Shown here piece by piece: positions 8,901 through 17,706 of a stretch of 64,000 bases of DNA. How positions within the stretch are numbered: the first letter of the stretch is position 1; each line of letters opens with the position of its first letter. The position numbers and the translations under genes were made by a program. The notes under the pieces are model-generated. The model saw only the letters and a list, made by a program, of their open reading frames with translations. It did not search any database and was not told the DNA's origin. The stretch is from CAZICM01 sp964537685 (lineage in GTDB: Bacteria > Myxococcota_A > Polyangia > Polyangiales > Polyangiaceae). Location of the stretch: NCBI GenBank assembly GCA_964537685.1, contig CAZICM010000024.1, forward strand, positions 74,731 through 138,730, given 5' to 3'.

Positions 8901-11900
8901 AATCGCTAACCCGGGCAAATGCCCTGAATTCATAAAGCGTTTGATGGCGCTCGCAGTCATAAATAAAAATCCGCCCCGCAGCCGTCGCCACCGCCAAGAA
9001 GAGTCTCGTGGGATGAAATGCGAGCTCGGCAATTTCCTTCGAGGGCAAGGGCAGGCTGTGGCTTTGCCCTGTGCGCAGATTCCACAACTGCATCGACGCT
9101 TCTTCCGCCGATGCCAGCGCGGCGAGTTTTCCGTCCGGGTCCACCGCGAAATGATGCGAAAATCCAAGCACGCGCTGCATGGTCGTGGTGCGGTCGGTAT
9201 CCAAATCGATGATATTGGTTGTGTTTTTCGATGAAATGGCCGCGAAGCGCAGACCTTCGACCAGCCGCACGCTCCACGCAGGATGATTGCGGATCAGCGT
9301 GCGTTCCCCCGTTTTTTGAAGGGTCTCGGCGTCCCAGCGTCCCACCACGACTGTGTTGTCCCATCGCCCGTTTGGAAGAAAGGAAACCGAGATGATGCTG
9401 CGCCCGCTCGTGTGAAAGCGGGCAACCGCGTTCTTGATGCCCATGCGCGAAATAGGTCTTCCCGTATGGGTATCAAATACGAATGTCGTTCCATTGCGGC
9501 CCGAACACAAAAGCCTATGCCCGTTGGGATGCCAATGAATGGCCGGCCCCGCAGAAGGTCCTGGCGATTCCGAGAGGGGCGTGGAAGACAATACAATCGG
9601 AATGTTAGATAATTTCGTTAAATCGATGCGGGGAATATCGGGGTGGACCGCCGAGAATCGCTCATCGGCTGCAAATGCCGTGATATCCGCGCCGTCAAGC
9701 CGGCTTCCTTCCCAATGGCAATGGGTCCAAATCGATTGATTGAGCGCCGCAATCGAAAAATCGGCGTGCGTCAAATCGGCTTTATCGGCTTCGGCCTGGG
9801 TAAAATCGGCTCCGGCGAGGCTTGCGCCCGAGAGCAGCGTTCCAAAAAGCTTGGTGCCCGAGAGTTTGGCACCTTGAAGCTTGGCATTGCGTAAATCGGC
9901 CCGGCTTAAATTCGCCCCGGAAAGCTCGGCATTTTCCAGCAGCGCGCCCACCATCGAGGCTCCGCTTAAATCGGCCCCAACCAATCGGATTGCCCGTAAA
10001 TCCGCGCCCTCGGGAATCCATCCTCCAGGATCGCCCGCCCAGCGGCCCAGCGCCAAAAGCAATCTCACTGCATTGGCTGCCGATGTGGTTGTTTTGCTGA
10101 GGACTTCGCTTCGTTCTTTCAAGGCTTCGCGGGCATCGTCGGTCCAGCGGTCGGCCATTCCGCCCGTGAGCCAAGCCTGCACGGCTTTTACCGCAGACGC
10201 TTCCTTGACGGTGCCCTTGCGCCTTAAAATCTCGCCCACAAAGGCCGCGACTTCCCGCGTAATGGGCCTTGTATTTAAGACGGCGGCCGGCCTTTCGGGC
10301 AGCGTATTGACCATTGCCCTCGCGACGAAATATTCGAGAAAGGATTTATGCGCGAAACGGTAGCGGTCTTCGCCTTCGCGCACGAAAAAAGCGCCGCGCT
10401 CAATTTCTAAAAATGCGGAAGCCTTGGGCAATTCGCTGGGCAGGTATTTACCGAGCCTCGCCCGCACCGATTGCTGCAATTGCACAAAGCCCGCGCTTGC
10501 CCGCCCGCTCCGCCATAATTCATCGGCCATGGCCTCGGCGAATTCAATCTTTTGAGGATCGCTAAAACAATCGGGATCGCCCGAATGCGTCTGATCGAGC
10601 CAGCGCATTAAATAGGCTTCGTACAGATCGGCCGTGCCGACTTTCGAGCCCGGTTCAATTTGATCGAGGGTAAGCAATACCATGCCGAGCAAGAGCGGCC
10701 TGGCGACCAAATCCCGTAAATCGTAGGTTTTTGATATTTTATTCAATGCCTCCTGGGCCGCTTGGGCCTCGCCCCGGATTTGCTCGATGAGCATCCGGAC
10801 TTGTTCGTCGTTAAAAGGTTGAATAACCAGCCGGGTTATACCCGTCATGCTCCTTAAGGCTTGGGCGAGAGCGTTTTCGGCGGTGGTGCGGAGTTCGGCT
10901 TCCTGCGGGAAATAATGGTCGCGCGAGCTGATAACCATTTTTCCGCCGCCTTTGCCGACATCAAGCAGGGCCGAGAGCCTTCCGGCGACTTCCGAGGTTT
11001 CAAGGCGGGTCGCCATTTCATCGAAGCCGTCAAAAATAGGTAAAATCCATTGATGCCGCAGCAACAGGCGCAGGGCCGAGCGATTGCTGCGGTTGTCGGG
11101 CAGGCGGCTCGCGGCCAAGAGCAATCCTTCGGGGTCCATGGCGCGGGGCGCTGTCGCCAAATTTACCAAAATGGGAATTACATCTTTCGTATTGGAATCC
11201 CATAAAGAAGACGCCCAATAGGAAAGAGATGTCGATTTGCCTGCGCCGAATTCGCCGAGCAGCAGCGCGCATTGATCGCGGGAGCGGAGCCAGCGGTTGA
11301 GGGCATCGAGCAGCGGAACGCGGAGCGGGCGATCGGCGACATATACATCGGGGCCCACGAAATGCCCCATCACATCGCGAAGCTTTTGGCGCAGCAGATC
11401 TTTAATGGTGCGCTCGGCGCCTGCAAATCGATGAGCGAGATGTGCAATCCGTTCATCATATCGATCGCGGGCAATCCGTTCAAATTCGATAGGATGTATT
11501 CCCGCTTCGGCGAGGGCTTCGGCGACGGAGCCCCAGCGTTCGGAAAGCCACATGCTATTTCCGGCTTCGCGGGCGATCCAGCCCTCGGGCGTGGCCGAGA
11601 GAATAACCAATACGGTTGTATCTGTGGAAATACCTTCGCCGGTATCGCCCTGGTGTTTGGAAATATGGGCAGGAGCGCTCCGTTCGGGGCGGATGGTGAC
11701 GGCGGCAATCTTTTCGGCGCCTTCGGCCAAGGCCAGCAAATACAATTCATTGGCGACCCAGAAATGGGCTTCGCTTAAATCGATGAGCGACGCTTCGGTG
11801 TCGGCGATAATGCGCGCGCGGCCGAAACTTTGGGTTTCATTGGTATCGAGCAGCCGGCGCTCGGCTTGAAAATCGTCGGGGCGGGCCCGGAAATCGAGGC

Positions 11901-13482
11901 TAAAGAGGCCATGGCGCTTTTTTCCGAGAAAGGCCGGATCGATGGTTCGGGGCAAGACCATGCGCATGGCGGCCACGGATTCGGGGGCGGGCTGTTCGGG
12001 CTCGGAGGGGCGGGCTTTGCTGCGAAGCTGGGCGATGCTCTCGAGGGCGCCTCTGGTGAATGAGCTGGGATCGGATAGAACGGTATCGGCTTGCTGGCGA
12101 AGGCGGGCTTCGATTTCGCCGTAGCCGACGGCTTTGGCCTCGGGATGTTTTAGCCAATCGAAGAGCGTGTCGGCGGCGGCGCGCGAGAGGACCGCTCTTA
12201 AAACAGGCAGGGGAAGGATATGGGCGGGGGCTGGGATTTCCCTTAAAAATTGGCGTATTTCCTCGAGCTCGGTGATTTTATCGAGCTCGCCCAGCAGACG
12301 CTTTAAGCGGCGATTTCTGGCTTCGGCTCCGGGGAGGGCGCCCGCATTCAATAGAATATTTTTGGCTTCTTCAATGCGGGCGGCGATTTCGGGGAGGGCA
12401 ATTCGTTCGTTTTTGTCGATTAATTGATGAATTTGTTCCAAAAAGCGCGCGTATTCATCGCCGATTGGATTGGAGCGATAAATGATGGTAGCTTCGGCAA
12501 CGGGGATCAGCGGTTCTTGATCGACGAGCCAGACATTGCTTTTGGGCGTGCGTTCAAAGCTTAAATCGATATCGGCGATCACACAGCCTTCGTCTCCGGC
12601 TTCGAGATATCCGGCGCTGTCGGGGAAACGCCTTAAGTCGCCGATCCGCGTTTCGGTGGCGAAAATGGTGGTTCCGCCCATTGCGGCCCGGTTGGCGTAT
12701 AGAACGGGGCGGCCATAGCGGCGGGCTTCTGCGCGGGTATTTTCGGCGAGTATTTCGGGGAGCGTCGCGGTGGGTGTCGAGCCCAAAAGCGCCATAAAGC
12801 GGGCGGCGGGGAGCTGTTCCTCCAAAAAGTCGCGCACGGGCGCCTGTTCGCGGGCCAAAAAATCGTCGAGTGTGAGGACGGCGAGCGGGCCTTCGAAGTC
12901 TTCGGGCAGTTCGGTGGCCTTCCAGGTGACGCCCTTTTTGGGCACATGGTTTTCATGTTGCCAGGCAGGGCCGCTGGACGCGGAAAAAGCCAGTTTGGGA
13001 ACGAGATCGATGAGGCGGCCCGCGGCGAGAATGGGGGCGGCCGAGGTGCCCACGGGCGGTATTCGTTCGCGGGGAAGGCCCAGGCGTTCGTAATATCCGG
13101 AGCGAAGGGCGTTCAATTCGATGGTATGTGATCCGGCAATGATCAAAATGTTGGGTGCTGCGTCGGCGATACCGCCGATAATTTCCCAAGGAATCGAATG
13201 TTCGGGGAAGACGGCGATGCGGACATGGTGAAGCGCGCAGGCATCGAGAATGACTTTGGCGCGGGCGAGCATTTGGGCGCCGTAATTTTCGCGGATGCGC
13301 TTGCGAAGCAGGCCGAGTTTGGGTTTGAGGCTATCGGGTAATTCGGTTTTGGGGGGTACGAGGGAATCGGGCTGGGCGCTGTCGAAGAGGGGATCTTCGA
13401 GAGGACTGCGGCGATTGATGATGGTGGCTGGATGGCAGGCCAGTTGAATAACGGCGACCCGGGTGTGGGTGCGGAGGATCAT
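5998..13482 (-). CDS. Giant STAND-like protein: nitrilase-like, NACHT, pentapeptide, WD40 and AAA-type domains
   Basis: A 2494-residue protein. (1) Residues about 7-345 resemble a carbon-nitrogen hydrolase: Glu94 in FPEHS and Lys163 in VPKLAF match the catalytic Glu and Lys, but the expected Cys position in VLTLDDF is Leu205, so it is probably not an amidase. (2) A helical region. (3) NACHT ATPase: Walker A GEFGAGKST (Lys749), Walker B IFDGFDE, sensor ISSRD, and FAHKSFLEYFVA. (4) Pentapeptide repeats of the A(D/N)L type, about 1158-1262. (5) About 14 WD40 blades, 1305-1940, many with WHPDG or FSPDG. (6) A Pro/Ala-rich linker. (7) A second ATPase: GPRRSGKTS (Lys2203), VLLIDEI, and a winged-helix-like end. 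STAND/NACHT proteins typically sense a trigger and oligomerise. Start: ATG at 13482, lacking a clear ribosome binding site. The stop overlaps the phosphoesterase gene. Confidence 0.9.
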   Translation of the reverse strand: MILRTHTRVAVIQLACHPATIINRRSPLEDPLFDSAQPDSLVPPKTELPDSLKPKLGLLRKRIRENYGAQMLARAKVILDACALHHVRIAVFPEHSIPWEIIGGIADAAPNILIIAGSHTIELNALRSGYYERLGLPRERIPPVGTSAAPILAAGRLIDLVPKLAFSASSGPAWQHENHVPKKGVTWKATELPEDFEGPLAVLTLDDFLAREQAPVRDFLEEQLPAARFMALLGSTPTATLPEILAENTRAEARRYGRPVLYANRAAMGGTTIFATETRIGDLRRFPDSAGYLEAGDEGCVIADIDLSFERTPKSNVWLVDQEPLIPVAEATIIYRSNPIGDEYARFLEQIHQLIDKNERIALPEIAARIEEAKNILLNAGALPGAEARNRRLKRLLGELDKITELEEIRQFLREIPAPAHILPLPVLRAVLSRAAADTLFDWLKHPEAKAVGYGEIEARLRQQADTVLSDPSSFTRGALESIAQLRSKARPSEPEQPAPESVAAMRMVLPRTIDPAFLGKKRHGLFSLDFRARPDDFQAERRLLDTNETQSFGRARIIADTEASLIDLSEAHFWVANELYLLALAEGAEKIAAVTIRPERSAPAHISKHQGDTGEGISTDTTVLVILSATPEGWIAREAGNSMWLSERWGSVAEALAEAGIHPIEFERIARDRYDERIAHLAHRFAGAERTIKDLLRQKLRDVMGHFVGPDVYVADRPLRVPLLDALNRWLRSRDQCALLLGEFGAGKSTSLSYWASSLWDSNTKDVIPILVNLATAPRAMDPEGLLLAASRLPDNRSNRSALRLLLRHQWILPIFDGFDEMATRLETSEVAGRLSALLDVGKGGGKMVISSRDHYFPQEAELRTTAENALAQALRSMTGITRLVIQPFNDEQVRMLIEQIRGEAQAAQEALNKISKTYDLRDLVARPLLLGMVLLTLDQIEPGSKVGTADLYEAYLMRWLDQTHSGDPDCFSDPQKIEFAEAMADELWRSGRASAGFVQLQQSVRARLGKYLPSELPKASAFLEIERGAFFVREGEDRYRFAHKSFLEYFVARAMVNTLPERPAAVLNTRPITREVAAFVGEILRRKGTVKEASAVKAVQAWLTGGMADRWTDDAREALKERSEVLSKTTTSAANAVRLLLALGRWAGDPGGWIPEGADLRAIRLVGADLSGASMVGALLENAELSGANLSRADLRNAKLQGAKLSGTKLFGTLLSGASLAGADFTQAEADKADLTHADFSIAALNQSIWTHCHWEGSRLDGADITAFAADERFSAVHPDIPRIDLTKLSNIPIVLSSTPLSESPGPSAGPAIHWHPNGHRLLCSGRNGTTFVFDTHTGRPISRMGIKNAVARFHTSGRSIISVSFLPNGRWDNTVVVGRWDAETLQKTGERTLIRNHPAWSVRLVEGLRFAAISSKNTTNIIDLDTDRTTTMQRVLGFSHHFAVDPDGKLAALASAEEASMQLWNLRTGQSHSLPLPSKEIAELAFHPTRLFLAVATAAGRIFIYDCERHQTLYEFRAFARVSDLKWHPDGYRFAVVSAGAVYFGDIRGDLQKSPELSYSEIRTPKIQKLSFSPEGSRIAVISNEETVEIWSLETREKLLQLEQGHAPGFQSAVWKAAENIIAVADFDGSVRTISAENGKELSYLTTTSNTPAAKEIIVLDKNLNEYLSLRAGALHACSLETGERLYQVGAVGLMQIHAMAFNPTGDRIAAAGLDALYIWEATAGTEQRVIALPPIVNTIGKTSFQWHPSEPVIAVHLYYLIGVWNTDTGALLHQFTAMQPYPNYTPVIAWHPDGKTLAYTSLIGVELRHLPTQYHQHLSISSKDAITSLAFSPGGHALAAGNAQGTVFIWHIKQNKLSAELQLSSDDAPFSLSYSPDGSRLLCVTHRSLYLFDMAERRLLCTIEAALANTLVKTPGGYCLLGEGQLDLYRFGLRRPAPDAQTLLFLPMAGLREILHRPEKIAAALSGDLSGDNAAAELAEKGFGGGIPWDGKPQQVNIIPVSLGPKAARKKGHKPKSDITERNLDKKVAESDEFSIEAEEAYLFPEDGLPATYADAAPEALKPTDGAEAAGTADDSEAGLPKAAGMTLLSPQPPAKTQESPAQPATAAAPPSPRISVRPSAAPAPVLPAAIAHTPPMGQALELSQREQAPKLYKNPFRPGPALTDAETLPGREEILLELLALLESRSPAVLRGPRRSGKTSIFYTIEKRLQAAGQPVRRITLEGTHIITKDHLARAIALELKNASDPADALLSLLREEKNAVLLIDEIANLSTADPRSVFAYLRLIGQEYAGIVFAGSHWDWVRVIERAALAPGSSFGNDVSPVDLGAIPEHDAIRFLVDNAPPDTPMEEQRTARWIVERTGPWPFYLQVMGHAVVQAVRSGNRLSLVDSRGVSDLYEQRLLLDRDAVFRTRFAELPKAARRLLRDALNASTPSSNTNPMGLPPYREFSREDRKMLRDTGLCNPVGQWLDDRPFYEWIRRSADDHDGGPE

Positions 13483-13496
13483 GGGGGAGGTGGATT

Positions 13497-13595
13497 ATGC
13501 ACGGGGCTTATTTTTTTTGTTGGGTTTTTTGCATTGTCACTTTGGCAAATGTTGAGCGGGGGTTTTTCATTTTTGGCCAGCCTGTTAGGGTTTAA
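13497..13595 (+). CDS. Possible 32-residue small membrane or leader peptide
   Basis: An ATG at 13497 lies four to five bases after GGGGGAGGTGG, a near-perfect ribosome binding site, and opens a 32-codon frame reading MHGAYFFCWVFCIVTLANV and on to a TAA. It is hydrophobic and cysteine-containing. It sits between the divergent starts of the giant STAND-like gene and the gspC-like gene. The site may be fortuitous, because it is the complement of the bases just upstream of the STAND-like start. Confidence 0.2.
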   Translation: MHGAYFFCWVFCIVTLANVERGFFIFGQPVRV

Positions 13596-13684
13596 TCGGT
13601 GTTTTCGCGGGTATTTTAAGCGTGAAGAAAATGGCCCGGGGGTTGCAATGAATGTTGGCGGATATCGGCAGCCTGGAGGTCAAT

Positions 13685-14623
13685 ATGCGAAGGGATGAAA
13701 TCTTAAAAACGGCGAGCGTCGCGGCGATTTGCTTTTTATTGGGGGCGGCGGCGTATTTTCAGGCGGCGGGGGTGATGTCTCTTTTGAAAATATCGCTTTT
13801 TGAAGGGGAAGATAAAGGGGGTTGGGAACGCAAATCGGCGGCGATTGCGGGGGCGCTCGCTTCGGTGGATGGGGGAGAAAAGAGCGCGGCGGCCATTTTG
13901 GCAAGAAATCCTTTTGATTCTGTGACAGGGCCTTTGGATGGCACGCCTAAGAAGACTGTATATCATACGGATGAAATGGCGCTTGGGGAAGGGGTGTGCG
14001 AAGGGGTTCGGGTGATGCTGATAACCGCTTCAGAAGACCCGGCGTGGTCGTTTGCGGCCGTCGCGGAAGGCGCGGGCCGGGCTATTTTAAGGCGTGTTGG
14101 TGATGAAATTGCTGGAATGGCCATCGATCGTATTGATTGGAATTTCGTTCATTTTAGCTCGCCTGCGCGCGGGGGCTGTTCCATTCATTTGGGGGAGGCG
14201 GCAAAGGCGGGAGGAATTTCGAAAGCATTGCAGAATAATTCAAAAGAAATGGCTGCGCCGGGGAAAACAGGGGGAGCGCTTTCGCCGGATTTAGCGGCAA
14301 AAGTAAAGCGGGTGGGAGATCGGGAAGTGTTGATCGATAGGAGTTTAATCAGCGATGCGATGGATAGGCAGGGAGAAGTATTTGCCAAGCTGAGGATTGC
14401 GCCCGTGGCCGATGGAGTGCGGGTGACGGGCATCCGGCCGGGTTCGCTGCTTGCGCTGATGGGCATGGAAAACGGCGATGAGCTGCGTTCGGTGAATGGA
14501 ATGGTGATTAGCGATCCCAAGTCGGCGATGGAAGCCTATATGAAACTGATGAAGGCCGATCATTGGGTGGTGAATGTGGGGAGGCGGGGTCAGCCGGTAA
14601 ATTTGGATGTGAAGATTCAATAA
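13685..14623 (+). CDS. gspC: GspC-like type II secretion protein with C-terminal PDZ domain
   Basis: A 312-residue inner-membrane protein. The ATG at 13685 follows GGAGG. A short cytoplasmic N-terminus leads into one membrane helix (about residues 9-32, SVAAICFLLGAAAYF). The homology-region motif LARNPFDSVTG (about 72-82), a pair of central Cys residues and a C-terminal PDZ domain (VADGVRVTGIRPGSLLALMG, NGDELRSVNG) are the layout of GspC/PulC, the clamp between the inner-membrane platform and the GspD secretin. No other gsp gene follows in the window, so it may be an orphan or a specialised copy; family assignment is fairly firm, role less so. Confidence 0.78.
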   Translation: MRRDEILKTASVAAICFLLGAAAYFQAAGVMSLLKISLFEGEDKGGWERKSAAIAGALASVDGGEKSAAAILARNPFDSVTGPLDGTPKKTVYHTDEMALGEGVCEGVRVMLITASEDPAWSFAAVAEGAGRAILRRVGDEIAGMAIDRIDWNFVHFSSPARGGCSIHLGEAAKAGGISKALQNNSKEMAAPGKTGGALSPDLAAKVKRVGDREVLIDRSLISDAMDRQGEVFAKLRIAPVADGVRVTGIRPGSLLALMGMENGDELRSVNGMVISDPKSAMEAYMKLMKADHWVVNVGRRGQPVNLDVKIQ

Positions 14624-14692
14624 TACGGGGAGGGATGCGATATTTGGTGGACGCGGGGCGCGATTTGTATGAAGACGCCTGCAGGTGGAGCG

Positions 14693-16246
14693 ATGAAGCG
14701 AGCAGGCGTGTGGCAGGGGCGTTTGGGCGTGGTTTTGCTGGGTATGCTTTCGGCGTGCACCGTTCGGGTGGGCGGAGGCGCATTCTCGGGTTATGGCAAT
14801 GAAACCAATGAGAGTGCGAAGAGGGTCGCGACCTTTGACGGGGACGAGTGCATTCGGGCGTATTATGCGCTGGATGAGCATAATCCAAGCTCGGATTACA
14901 ATCGCAGTTCGGATCGGATGCCTGAAATCGATAATCCATCGCCCGTGGCGCAGATTCTTCTGGCGACGTGCGTAAGGCGTTCGAAGACGGGCACCTATGG
15001 GCATGATATCGAGCAGTGGAATAAGGTGAAGCCTTTATCGGCGGAGGAAGTGTATTTAGGGCTGGACGATAGAAAGCTGGATATGGTTTCGGCGGCGCTC
15101 ACGGCGGTGTTTATCATGAATCCAATGGATAGGCATTATGATCGCTATGAGGGTAAGAAGTGGGCGGGTCTTGTTCGTTTTTATGGGGAGATTATCGATA
15201 GGGATGCCTTGGCCGCCGAGGTGAGGAAAGTGGCCGTTCCCGATGAAGCGAAAGTGGCTTTTTTAAAGCTCTATGACGATGCGGTGGCAAGGGCTGCGGC
15301 GGTTTTGTTTTCGCCTGCCGAATCGAGGCTGTTGGTGGATATTCCAGTGGAGACCGTGAAGGCGCGGCGCGCGCATTTTAATAAATATGACGGGATGTAC
15401 AAGCTATTGGATAAGCTTGTGGCGCAAGGGGAGAAAGCGAGGGGAGACGCGCAGGCGTCGGAGGCGCTGGTGGGGCTGCTGGTGGATCTCCGGTCGAAGT
15501 TTATGGAAGCGTGTGCAAAGGTGGAGTGCAGGGCTTTTCCCTTGTGGGCGCATACGACGCGGGAATTGGCGCTGGTGCATGTGTCGCGCAATTCTTTGCT
15601 CGATGCCGAGGTGGAGAGCGCCATGCAATCAGGACGGGGGCGTTATGTGGCCGATATGCCTCAGGCTGTATTTGTGGCTCAGCAGGCGGAACTTCAACAA
15701 ATGCTGGAGGCGCAGCGCAAATATAAAAAAGCCAAGGAAAACGGGGTGGATGACAAGACGGCGCGATCGCTTGCGGGCAGTCCTTATGCGGGGGAAAAAT
15801 TGGGCTATAATCCGGAGGGCGATCTTTTGTTTCATCCCAAGATGGAGTTGCCCAATTATGCCAAGGCGCTGGATGAAAAGAGCAGTTATGATTATGGGCG
15901 GGCGCAGCAGGTTCCGCTTTTGAGTGTTCAGTCAGCGGGTGGGGGAAAATCAAAGTTAACATTTGAGAAAGAGACCTACAAGGGGGAGGAGGCGGTGAAT
16001 TGCCGGATGACCAATAGGATTACCCGGATTCGCTCGGATGGTACGTTGGAGTATGAGGAGATATGCGATTATCGGCCGACGTCGAGAACGGTGGAGTTGC
16101 ATGCTCCGGTAATGGTTCCCGAGGCGGAGGCAAAGCCCTTAAAGAAAGGGGACAAGGTGATGTTTGTATCGAGGGGAGGGGAGGCGAGGATTATGGAGGT
16201 GAAGCGGGGGGATGCGGTGGTGCAGTTAAGGGGGGATGCGTTTTAA
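14693..16246 (+). CDS. Large lipoprotein of unknown function
   Basis: A 517-residue protein. The ATG at 14693 follows GGTGGAG; an ATG at 14669 is an alternative. The N-terminus is a lipoprotein signal ending in GMLSAC. The mature part is mostly helical and charged, with a region (EAQRKYKKAKENG) that could form a coiled coil, and a C-terminal beta-rich end containing KKGDKVMFVSRGGEARIMEVK, which resembles a small SH3- or KOW-like barrel. It lies 69 bases after the gspC-like gene and may share its transcript. No family is recognised. Confidence 0.7.
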   Translation: MKRAGVWQGRLGVVLLGMLSACTVRVGGGAFSGYGNETNESAKRVATFDGDECIRAYYALDEHNPSSDYNRSSDRMPEIDNPSPVAQILLATCVRRSKTGTYGHDIEQWNKVKPLSAEEVYLGLDDRKLDMVSAALTAVFIMNPMDRHYDRYEGKKWAGLVRFYGEIIDRDALAAEVRKVAVPDEAKVAFLKLYDDAVARAAAVLFSPAESRLLVDIPVETVKARRAHFNKYDGMYKLLDKLVAQGEKARGDAQASEALVGLLVDLRSKFMEACAKVECRAFPLWAHTTRELALVHVSRNSLLDAEVESAMQSGRGRYVADMPQAVFVAQQAELQQMLEAQRKYKKAKENGVDDKTARSLAGSPYAGEKLGYNPEGDLLFHPKMELPNYAKALDEKSSYDYGRAQQVPLLSVQSAGGGKSKLTFEKETYKGEEAVNCRMTNRITRIRSDGTLEYEEICDYRPTSRTVELHAPVMVPEAEAKPLKKGDKVMFVSRGGEARIMEVKRGDAVVQLRGDAF

Positions 16247-16254
16247 AAATAAAG

Positions 16255-17646
16255 CTATGCATGGCCGATGACCGCAGGCAATACCAGCCTAAAGCAGCTT
16301 CCTTTGCCCGGTTCGCTCTCGACGAAGATCTCTCCGCCCATCAATTGGGCCAGGCGCATGCTAATGACCAAGCCAAGCCCCGTGCCTCCAAAGTGCTCGG
16401 CGATGGCTGTGCTGGCCTGTTTGTAGTCCTTGAATAAGTCTTCGATTTGGCTTGCCGACATACCAATTCCGGTATCGCGCACTTCAAAATAGATATCGGC
16501 GCGGCCCTCTTTTTCTTTGCGCCCCGCCTTAAATGTAATCGTGCCATTTTCAGTGAATTTTGCCGCGTTTCCCAATAGGTTTAATAAAATTTGCCGTACC
16601 CGGAGCCTATCCGCTTCAAATACATCCTGGTCTCCCGGGCAGTCGACGATAAGAGTGTTATGCTTCTTGTCCGTGAGCGATTTTGCTATGGCTTGTATGT
16701 TATCGACAAATGGTTTGAGCGGAATGGGTTCATGATTTAGAATCATCTGTCCGGCTTCGATTTTCGATAGATCGAGTATATTGTTGATCAAGTCCAGAAG
16801 CTGGCTGGCCGCTGTGTTGATTTTATGTAGATCGCCATAGACAACGTCTTCCGGGGCATCCTGCACTTCTTCCATTAGGAGCTCGGAATAACCGATAACC
16901 GCATTGAGCGGCGTCCTGAGTTCATGGCTCATGCTGGCGAGAAATCGGCTCTTGTTTTCGCTTGCGCGGCGGGCGTTTTCGGCTTCGGCCCGGCGCAATA
17001 GCTCTTGCTGGCGGAGTTCGTCGGCGTCTTTCTGGGCTTGCCGGGTGAGCCAGGCGGATATCCATATCATGCCAGCGGCGGACATATATAGCGATATGCT
17101 CCAGAATATAAGCATGTAGCCGCTGCCATCTTCGCTTTCTATCGCTTTTCGTAGGTGAAAGCCGCCTCCATAGCTATAAAAGAGAACGACGCCGAAACAG
17201 AGAGCGGTGGTATAGGCTACCATTCCCCGGACGGAAAGCATGACGCCCGAGATAAGTACAGGAAATGCCAGTGTGAGGGGATAGACAGCCGCAATAAAAG
17301 CAGGCGGAGGATCGAAGGTGGGGGCAATAAAGAGGGCGGCTGTCTGGGTGATGATGATAAATCCGGCGGCCGCTTTGGAGTGCCCTCGCCGGTTTAGGAT
17401 AAAAGCGCACAAAAACGAGAAAACAATGCCAACTAATTGGCCCAAGGCATCCCAGGTGGAACGTGCCCTTTCGGAAGGAAACGCCATTTGGATGAAATGG
17501 GAGCCGACCACCCAAAGGCTGTTGACAAGCAGAATTCCGGCAAGCGCGTGTCCTTTGCGGGCTTCGCTGGCATCGCGGGCCTCGCAGCGGAGCAGCCACG
17601 GCAGGGCGCCTCTTTGCGCGGGTATTTCGGCTTCCGAGGAACGCAC
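16255..17646 (-). CDS. Membrane-bound sensor histidine kinase
   Basis: A 463-residue protein. Six or so hydrophobic helices fill residues 35-200 without a large periplasmic loop, so the signal is probably sensed in or near the membrane. A short coiled linker leads to the HisKA domain with the phospho-acceptor His241 in MSHELRTPLN, followed by the HATPase: N-box Asn360 (NLLGN), G1 DTGIGM (391-396) and G2 GGTGLGL (420-426). All kinase motifs look intact. No response regulator is adjacent; the nearest regulators are at 39.7-42.3 kb. It is convergent with the upstream lipoprotein gene, eight bases apart. Confidence 0.9.
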   Translation of the reverse strand: MRSSEAEIPAQRGALPWLLRCEARDASEARKGHALAGILLVNSLWVVGSHFIQMAFPSERARSTWDALGQLVGIVFSFLCAFILNRRGHSKAAAGFIIITQTAALFIAPTFDPPPAFIAAVYPLTLAFPVLISGVMLSVRGMVAYTTALCFGVVLFYSYGGGFHLRKAIESEDGSGYMLIFWSISLYMSAAGMIWISAWLTRQAQKDADELRQQELLRRAEAENARRASENKSRFLASMSHELRTPLNAVIGYSELLMEEVQDAPEDVVYGDLHKINTAASQLLDLINNILDLSKIEAGQMILNHEPIPLKPFVDNIQAIAKSLTDKKHNTLIVDCPGDQDVFEADRLRVRQILLNLLGNAAKFTENGTITFKAGRKEKEGRADIYFEVRDTGIGMSASQIEDLFKDYKQASTAIAEHFGGTGLGLVISMRLAQLMGGEIFVESEPGKGSCFRLVLPAVIGHA

Positions 17647-17706
17647 GGTGTCCTTTCGGGCGCGGCCGGATAAGACTCAGATAAAAAACGGCACTGAATT
17701 TTATAT

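Noticed and set aside
13432..13698. An 88-residue plus-strand frame between the giant gene and gspC
   Set aside because: It begins within the giant gene and overlaps the gspC start; Gly-rich with no motif.
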